Origin: Pseudomonadota bacterium
GTDB taxonomy: Bacteria > Pseudomonadota > Gammaproteobacteria > Burkholderiales > Burkholderiaceae_C
Reading direction: 5' to 3'
Assembly: GCA_030918015.1 (NCBI GenBank)
Contig: JAUPTP010000025.1
Span: 1-11,874 of the forward strand
Length of the DNA: 11,874 nt
A program made the translations under genes and the position numbers. Positions 7,797-11,874 of this stretch are shown here, one piece after another (positions within the stretch are counted from its first letter, which is position 1; every line of letters begins with the position of its first letter). The notes under the pieces are model-generated. The model had not been told where the DNA came from. It was given only the letters and a program-made list of their open reading frames with translations, and ran no database searches.

Positions 7797-8509
7797 CGCG
7801 CCGCCCCGTCGCCCACGATCGCCGGGTCGCGGCCTTCCCGGTCCCAGGAGCTGGCGGCGCGCAGCAGGCGGTCGAGATCGCGCTTGGCCTTGGCCGGCTC
7901 GAATTCGGCCGGGAAGCGCATCATCCACTGGCCCATCGGATCGACGACGTAGAGGTGGGCCGACAGCGGCTGGCCCTCGGCCGGCCGCAGCCAGCGCCCG
8001 AGCGCCTCGCGCGGCACGCGCAGCACCTGCGCGCCCTCCAGCGCCGGCAGCAGCGCGGCCCGGGGCGGCGCCTCGCCGGTGATGAACCAGACGCGGTCGA
8101 GCCGCTCCTTCTCGCGGCCGAGCGACTCGCGCAGCTGGCGCTGGGCATACAGCAGCCGCTCGCACGCCGCGTCGCAGTCGCCGTCGGCGACGACCACCAG
8201 CAGCCACTGGTCCTTCAGCGTGCGCGGATCGACCGCCCGGCCCTGCAGGTCCTGCAGCGGCAGCGCGGCCGCGGCCGGGAGCTCGCGCATCGGGGCGATC
8301 AGCTCGCCGTGGTTGGTGCGCGCCTGAGGCCTGAGGACGTGGTAGGTGAAGTAGGAGGCGATGACCGGCGAGGCGCAGGCCAGCAGCACCAGCAGCATCT
8401 TGAGACGGCCGAGCCGGGTGCGGCGGTCGGCGCTGCGCAGCGCAGCTTCCGGGCTGGGCAGGCCGTGGACCGCCAGGGTCAGGGGCCGGGCGCGGGCGTC
8501 ATCGGTCAT
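7793..8509 (-). CDS. Sco-like single-span membrane protein of the cytochrome oxidase assembly cluster
   Basis: This 238-aa protein has a cytoplasmic N-terminus, one membrane span at about residues 36-56 and a periplasmic domain resembling a thioredoxin or Sco fold. LLVVVADGDCDAACERLLYAQRQLR (103-127) places a CxxxC pair (C112, C116) after a beta strand, as in Sco1. LYVVDPMGQWMMRF (187-200) resembles the Sco FVFDPQGKV strand. The copper-ligand histidine at the Sco position is not conserved; a single His (H185) lies three residues closer to the Asp. Unnamed proteins of this kind are common between SURF1 and cox15 in Betaproteobacteria, and a role in oxidase assembly is inferred from position. 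ATG at 8509 overlaps the SURF1 gene by 11 nt and has no Shine-Dalgarno but a GATCCGCC leader. It overlaps ctaA by 4 nt. Confidence 0.82.
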   Translation of the reverse strand: MTDDARARPLTLAVHGLPSPEAALRSADRRTRLGRLKMLLVLLACASPVIASYFTYHVLRPQARTNHGELIAPMRELPAAAALPLQDLQGRAVDPRTLKDQWLLVVVADGDCDAACERLLYAQRQLRESLGREKERLDRVWFITGEAPPRAALLPALEGAQVLRVPREALGRWLRPAEGQPLSAHLYVVDPMGQWMMRFPAEFEPAKAKRDLDRLLRAASSWDREGRDPAIVGDGAAR

Positions 8510-9308
8510 GGCGGATCGGGTCGTGGCGGGAGGAGAGTCGGGACCGGAGCAGCCCGAACCACAGCAGCAGTCCGGCGCCCAGCGCGCTGAGCGCGAACCA
8601 CTGCGCGGCATAGCCGTGGTGGCGCTCGATGCCGAAGTCCGGTGCCGGCCAGTCGCGGCGCAGGCCGTCGGCGCCGGTCGGCTGTCCGGGCCCATCGAGC
8701 TGCAGCAGCGCCAGCGGGCGCAGGGCCAGGCCGGTCTCGCGGGCGGCGGTGGCCAGGTCCAGATTCTGGCGGATCAGGCCGGCCGGCGCGGGCGGACCCA
8801 GCTCACGCAGCCGCGAGGGCTGGGCGATCACCCGCGCGTGCAGGCGGATCGGGCCGTCGGGCGTGAGCACGGTCGGCAGCAGGTCGCGCTGCAGGCGGTG
8901 GCGCGGCACCCAGCCGCGCTGCACCAGCACGGCGCTGCCGTCGTCGAGCCGCAGAGGCGTCAGCACCAGGAAGCCGACCTGGCCCGCCATCGGCCGGTTG
9001 TCGAGGAAGACGGTGGCCTGCGGCACCCAGCGGCCTTGCAGCCGCACCCGGCGCTGCACCTGATCCGGCACCTGGGCGGGCGTGCGGGCCAGCACGGCGG
9101 CATCGAGCACGGCCAGCCGATCACGGTCCTGCAGCTGGGCCTGGAGGGCCTGTTTCTGCTGCGCGCGGTCGAGCTGCCAGAGCCCGAGCCGGGCGGTCAG
9201 CGCGATCATCAGCAGCGCGGCGAGGATCGCCAGCCCCCTCGAGCGCCGCCGTACACCGGGTTCCTGCGCTGTCGGGCAGGCGCGGGTGCTGGAACAATCG
9301 CCGGCCAT
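8499..9308 (-). CDS. SURF1-family cytochrome c oxidase assembly protein
   Basis: This 269-aa protein has the SURF1 architecture of two membrane spans (about residues 24-39 and 236-254) around a periplasmic domain. Family motifs are visible: RLGLWQLDRAQQK (40-52), FLDNRPMAGQVGFLVLTPL (101-119), LVQRGWVPR (128-136) and, before the second span, HHGYAAQWFALSALG (230-244). SURF1 helps insert heme a or a3 into subunit I. The start is uncertain. ATG at 9308 gives a 23-residue leader before the first span but has no ribosome-binding site and overlaps the divergent DUF2909 start codon. The next upstream ATG, at 9320, lies inside DUF2909, and no better downstream start exists before the membrane span. 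It is followed by the Sco-like gene with an 11-nt overlap. Confidence 0.9.
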   Translation of the reverse strand: MAGDCSSTRACPTAQEPGVRRRSRGLAILAALLMIALTARLGLWQLDRAQQKQALQAQLQDRDRLAVLDAAVLARTPAQVPDQVQRRVRLQGRWVPQATVFLDNRPMAGQVGFLVLTPLRLDDGSAVLVQRGWVPRHRLQRDLLPTVLTPDGPIRLHARVIAQPSRLRELGPPAPAGLIRQNLDLATAARETGLALRPLALLQLDGPGQPTGADGLRRDWPAPDFGIERHHGYAAQWFALSALGAGLLLWFGLLRSRLSSRHDPIRHDR

Positions 9309-9540
9309 GAAGATCGTCATCGTGCTGGGCTTTGTCGCCGTCCTGGCCGCGCTGGGGGCGGCCGGGGTGTTCATGCTGCGTCGTGGCCCCTCGGCGCCCG
9401 CCGACGCCTCGGTCTCGAGGCAGAGGATGGCGCGCGCGCTGGCCGTGCGGGTCGGCGTGTCGGTGGCCATCTTCCTGTTCCTGATGCTGGGCTACCTGCT
9501 GGGCTGGATCACGCCCACCGGCCTGCCGGTGGGGCGCTGA
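9307..9540 (+). CDS. Twin-transmembrane small protein, DUF2909 family
   Basis: This 77-aa protein has two membrane spans (about residues 4-24 and 49-68) joined by a short polar loop (SVSRQRMARALAVRVG, about 36-51), and ends in LGWITPTGLPVGR. Small two-span proteins of this type (DUF2909) sit inverted between the subunit III gene and SURF1 in many Betaproteobacteria, which fits here. The function is unknown; a role in oxidase assembly or stability is only inferred from the conserved position. It is the only plus-strand gene in the oxidase cluster and converges tail to tail with ctaE, 19 nt apart. The ATG has no clear ribosome-binding site, but the reading frame and family-like MKIVIVLGF start support it. 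Confidence 0.85.
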   Translation: MKIVIVLGFVAVLAALGAAGVFMLRRGPSAPADASVSRQRMARALAVRVGVSVAIFLFLMLGYLLGWITPTGLPVGR

Positions 9541-9559
9541 GCGCGGCCCCGCGTGCGCC

Positions 9560-10441
9560 TCACATCCAGTACACGATGACGTACAGGCCCAGCCAGACCA
9601 CGTCGACGAAGTGCCAGTACCAGGCCGCGCCCTCGAAGCCGAAGTGGCGCTGGGGCGTGAAATGGCCCTTCATCAGCCGGATCGTGATCACCAGCAGCAT
9701 CAGCGTGCCCACCAGCACATGGAAGCCGTGGAAGCCGGTCAGCATGTAGAAGGTCGAGCCGTAGATGCCCGAGGACAGCTTCAGGTTCAGGTCCCGGTAG
9801 GCGTGCATGTACTCGTAGGCCTGGCAGCCCAGGAAGGTCACGCCCAGCAGCACCGTGATCCACATCCACAGGATGGTCGACGCCCGTCGGCCGGCGATCA
9901 GTGCATGGTGCGCGATGGTCAGCGTGACGCCCGAGGTCAGCAGCAGCGCGGTGTTGATGGTCGGCAGCGGCCACGGGCCCATGGTCTGGAAGGGCTCGAC
10001 GGTGCCGGCCGGCGAGGCGGTGGCACCGGCCACCGAGCTGGGCCAGGCGGCCTTGAAGTCCGGCCACAGCAGCGCGTTCTCCGCACTGCCCAGGCTGGGC
10101 ACCGACTGGGCGCGCGCCCAGTACAGCGCACCGAAGAAGGCCGCGAAGAACATCACCTCCGAGAAGATGAACCAGGCCATGCTCCAGCGGTAGGAGATGT
10201 CGACCCGGTCGCTGAGCAGGCCGCCCTCGGCCTCGCCGGCCGCCTCGCCGAACCACTGCCGCAGCACGAAGGCCACCCACAGCAGGCCGAACAGCACCGA
10301 GTACATGCCCCAGCCGTGTCCGTTGACCCACTGTCCGGCGCCGAGCACGACGAAGAACAGGCCGATCGACATCATCACCGGATGCCGCGAGGGCGCCGGG
10401 ACGTAGTAGTAGGGCGCATGGCCCGGGGTGCTTGCCGACAT
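9560..10441 (-). CDS. ctaE: Cytochrome c oxidase subunit III
   Basis: This 293-aa protein has seven membrane spans and is the third core subunit of the aa3-type oxidase. It does not bind metal but stabilises subunit I and proton uptake. Visible motifs are YYYVPAPSRHPV at the N-terminus, WFIFSEVMFFAAFFGALYWA with the conserved Glu95 in the membrane, and TINTALLLTSG. TGFHGFHVLVGT (235-246) and AAWYWHFVDVVWLGLYVIVYW at the C-terminus complete the pattern. Length and ends are typical of bacterial CoxC/CtaE. An AGGAG (10449-10453) sits 7 nt upstream of the ATG. It follows the DUF2970 gene by 76 nt with nothing recognisable in the gap, and converges with DUF2909. Confidence 0.97.
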   Translation of the reverse strand: MSASTPGHAPYYYVPAPSRHPVMMSIGLFFVVLGAGQWVNGHGWGMYSVLFGLLWVAFVLRQWFGEAAGEAEGGLLSDRVDISYRWSMAWFIFSEVMFFAAFFGALYWARAQSVPSLGSAENALLWPDFKAAWPSSVAGATASPAGTVEPFQTMGPWPLPTINTALLLTSGVTLTIAHHALIAGRRASTILWMWITVLLGVTFLGCQAYEYMHAYRDLNLKLSSGIYGSTFYMLTGFHGFHVLVGTLMLLVITIRLMKGHFTPQRHFGFEGAAWYWHFVDVVWLGLYVIVYWM

Positions 10442-10517
10442 CGTGGGTCTCCTGGACGCGTGTGTTCTTGGGAAGGGCTTGTCGGGAAAGGGACGGGGTG
10501 GGAGCGCGGCGCGGGCC

Positions 10518-10781
10518 TCAGCCGGAGCCGGCGGCGATCCAGCGCACCAGCAGCACCAGCGCGCCGACGAACAGGCCGGCGCCGATCAGGCCGGCGACGA
10601 TGACATGCACCGGATTGAGCCGGCCGATGTCCTCCTGCCAGTCCGCACCGCGGCGGATGCCCAGGAAGGACCAGGCCACCGCCTTGAGCGTCTGCAGGAA
10701 CGAGCCCTTGCGGCGCACCACCTCGCGCAGGTCGTCGGCCGAGGTGCGCGCGGCCTCATGGGGGTCTCGGGGCGTGCTCAC
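10518..10781 (-). CDS. DUF2970 single-span small membrane protein
   Basis: This 87-aa protein has a soluble N-terminus (about residues 1-54) containing SFLQTLKAVAWSFLGIRRG (27-45), the core pattern of DUF2970, and one membrane span at about 59-81. DUF2970 proteins regularly sit between ctaG/cox11 and ctaE in Betaproteobacteria. Their function is unknown, and help with oxidase assembly is inferred only from context. There is no ATG near the N-terminus. GTG at 10781 is chosen because it overlaps the ctaG stop as GTGA and places the conserved region at the usual distance from the start. Confidence 0.85.
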   Translation of the reverse strand: MSTPRDPHEAARTSADDLREVVRRKGSFLQTLKAVAWSFLGIRRGADWQEDIGRLNPVHVIVAGLIGAGLFVGALVLLVRWIAAGSG

Positions 10782-11377
10782 GAACCGGCCCCCGGCGCGG
10801 CGGGCACCTTGGCGCCCACCTCGAAGAAGGTGTAGGACAGCGTGATCGTCGTGACGTCCCGCGGCAGCTTCGGGTCGATGACGAAGACCACCGGCCAGGA
10901 CTTCGACTCGCCCGGCGCCAGCGTGTACTGGTTGAAGCAGAAGCACTCGAGCTTGTTGAAATGCGCGGTGGCCTGCTTCGGCGCGTAGCTGGGGATGGCC
11001 TGCGCGGCCATCGTGCGGTCCTGGACGTTGCGGAACTCGTACATGACGGTCGCCACCTCGCCGGGGTGCACCGTGAGCGAGGCCTGCGCGGGCCGGAACT
11101 GCCAGGGGCCGCGCGCATTGGCATCGAACTCGACGGTGATGGTGCGGCTGAGGTCGACCTGCGTGTTGCGGCCGTCGGCGCGGGCCGCGTGCGGCGAGGT
11201 GCGCTGCTCGTTGAGCGTCAGGATGTTGATGCCCAGCGCGGTGCAGATCGCTTCGTACATCGGCACCAGCGCGTAGCCGAAGCCGAACATCACCGCCGCG
11301 ATCACGCACAGCTTGCCCAGCAGCTGCCGGTTGTCGTGCTGCAGGCCGGGGTCGGCCGGTGCGGGGCGCAGTCTCAT
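10778..11377 (-). CDS. ctaG: Cytochrome c oxidase assembly protein CtaG/Cox11 (CuB copper chaperone)
   Basis: This 199-aa protein of the CtaG/COX11 family delivers copper to the CuB site of subunit I. It has a short cytoplasmic N-terminus, one membrane span (about residues 20-40) and a periplasmic immunoglobulin-like beta domain. The copper-binding CFCF motif is at 145-148 within NKLECFCFNQYTL, and the third conserved Cys (C45, in MYEAIC) lies just after the span. This is the COX11-type CtaG, not the unrelated Bacillus CtaG. A strong AGGAG (11386-11390) lies 8 nt before the ATG. The stop overlaps the DUF2970 GTG start by 4 nt. Confidence 0.96.
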   Translation of the reverse strand: MRLRPAPADPGLQHDNRQLLGKLCVIAAVMFGFGYALVPMYEAICTALGINILTLNEQRTSPHAARADGRNTQVDLSRTITVEFDANARGPWQFRPAQASLTVHPGEVATVMYEFRNVQDRTMAAQAIPSYAPKQATAHFNKLECFCFNQYTLAPGESKSWPVVFVIDPKLPRDVTTITLSYTFFEVGAKVPAAPGAGS

Positions 11378-11411
11378 CGTCGCGACTCCTGCTCGGGCTC
11401 GTCCTGCGCGC

Positions 11412-11567
11412 TCAGCCGCGGCCGAGCAGGACGATCTTGGCCACGAAGCCGATGAAGAAGATCGCCGCCACCGAGGCCAGGATCAGCGCCAGTCGCAGGT
11501 TGGCGCGGCGCTGATCCTCGGGCGAGGCGGAGGCGCCGGACGCGGCGCTCGGGGGACGGGGGGGCAT
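11412..11567 (-). CDS. Cytochrome oxidase small assembly protein (51 aa, single span)
   Basis: This 51-aa protein has a Pro/Ala/Ser-rich N-terminus (MPPRPPSAAS), a short polar segment PEDQRRANLRLAL (16-28) and one membrane span (about 28-48), ending in LLGRG. Tiny single-span proteins with this RRxNxRLxL...FFxGFVxKI pattern occur between ctaD and ctaG in many Betaproteobacteria and are annotated as cytochrome oxidase small assembly proteins. The molecular function is not established. GGAG lies 9 nt before the ATG. The gene is 34 nt upstream of ctaG and 26 nt downstream of ctaD. It is short enough to be missed by standard gene finding. Confidence 0.83.
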   Translation of the reverse strand: MPPRPPSAASGASASPEDQRRANLRLALILASVAAIFFIGFVAKIVLLGRG

Positions 11568-11593
11568 GGGCGCGGGCTCCGTTCAGGCGGGGA

Positions 11594-11874
11594 TCAGCCG
11601 ATCACGCGGGTGGCGGTGGCGTCGAGCTTCGGAGGCGTCTCGAAGGTGTGGAAGGGCGCCGGCGAGGGCACTTCCCATTCCAGGCCTTCGGCCGCTTCCC
11701 AGGGCTTCTGCGGCGCCGGCTCGCCCTGGCCGCGCATCATCGGCACGACGATGAACAGGAAGAAATAGACCTGCATCAGGCCGAAGCCGAAGCCGCCGAT
11801 CGAGGCCACCATGTTGAAGTCGGTGAACTGCATCGGGTAGTCGGCATAGCGGCGCGGCATGCCCGCCAGGCCCA
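11594..11874 (-). CDS. ctaD: Cytochrome c oxidase subunit I, C-terminal part (partial)
   Basis: This is the last 92 or so residues of the catalytic subunit of aa3-type cytochrome c oxidase; the rest lies beyond the right edge. GLAGMPRRYADYP is the hallmark of subunit I just before its last membrane span. FTDFNMVASIGGFGFGLMQVYFFLFIVVP forms span XII, and a short cytoplasmic tail with WEAAEGLEWEVPSPAPFHTFETPP is typical of bacterial CtaD C-termini. The heme and CuB ligands are outside the window. It heads the visible part of the oxidase operon, with the small assembly gene 26 nt downstream. Confidence 0.96.
   Translation of the reverse strand, partial: GLAGMPRRYADYPMQFTDFNMVASIGGFGFGLMQVYFFLFIVVPMMRGQGEPAPQKPWEAAEGLEWEVPSPAPFHTFETPPKLDATATRVIG

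Noticed and set aside
5691..7952. Very long plus-strand open frame (about 750 codons) across ctaB and ctaA
   Set aside because: It is antisense to well-supported heme synthase genes, is rich in Gln, Arg, Gly and Ala, and shows no domain. It is the usual shadow frame of high-GC coding DNA.
9541..9559. Bidirectional terminator between DUF2909 and ctaE
   Set aside because: Only 4-bp GCGC or CGCG pairings with small loops are possible in this 19-nt gap and there is no T-run. Such pairings are expected by chance at this GC content.
10442..10517. Extra small gene or promoter between DUF2970 and ctaE
   Set aside because: Apart from the ctaE ribosome-binding site, the 76 nt show no open frame with a start signal and no promoter-like hexamers.

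Overview
The window is very GC-rich and dense in genes. It looks like a chromosomal segment of a betaproteobacterium, probably Burkholderiales of the Leptothrix/Sphaerotilus/Rubrivivax type. This rests on the gene order around the aa3 cytochrome c oxidase genes (ctaD, small assembly protein, ctaG/cox11, DUF2970, ctaE, inverted DUF2909, SURF1, Sco-like protein, cox15/ctaA, ctaB/cyoE, sco1), which is typical of that group. The genus is inference, since no rRNA or marker gene is present.

Region 1 (1-2775, minus strand) is part of a group 2/3-type capsular or exopolysaccharide export operon. Its order is kpsM-like permease, kpsT-like ATPase, kpsE/ctrB-like periplasmic adaptor, then the signal peptide of a further exported protein cut off by the window edge. 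The last is plausibly the outer-membrane export channel. The genes are tightly packed (18-nt gap, 4-nt ATGA overlap, 13-nt gap). Together they would carry a lipid-linked polysaccharide across the inner membrane and envelope.

Region 2 (2776-3018) is the only sizeable intergenic space, 243 bp between two divergent genes. It holds an AT-rich patch near kpsM and a sigma-28-like -10 element before the chemoreceptor. Region 3 (3019-4971, plus strand) is one large methyl-accepting chemotaxis protein with a helical, NIT-like periplasmic sensor.

Region 4 (4996-11874, almost all minus strand) is the cytochrome c oxidase structural and assembly cluster. Read in the direction of transcription it starts with the C-terminus of subunit I (ctaD). 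A 51-aa single-span protein follows, then the CuB chaperone Cox11/CtaG, a DUF2970 protein and subunit III (ctaE). Next come SURF1, a Sco-like membrane protein, heme A synthase, heme O synthase and a Sco1-type copper chaperone. Heme O and heme A synthases make the cofactor, SURF1 probably helps deliver it, and Cox11 and Sco1 supply copper to CuB and CuA. Only the 77-aa DUF2909 protein lies on the plus strand, between ctaE and SURF1; its start codon overlaps the likely SURF1 start.

I see no mobile element, CRISPR array, tRNA or rRNA, and no strong sign of horizontal transfer. No stretch over 300 bp lacks a gene. Most of the window is conventional. The points worth a second look are a repeated 11-bp start-site sequence, the head-to-head DUF2909/SURF1 start overlap, a Sco-like protein lacking the usual copper-ligand histidine, the Tat-like lipoprotein signal of Sco1, and the chemoreceptor's sensor domain.
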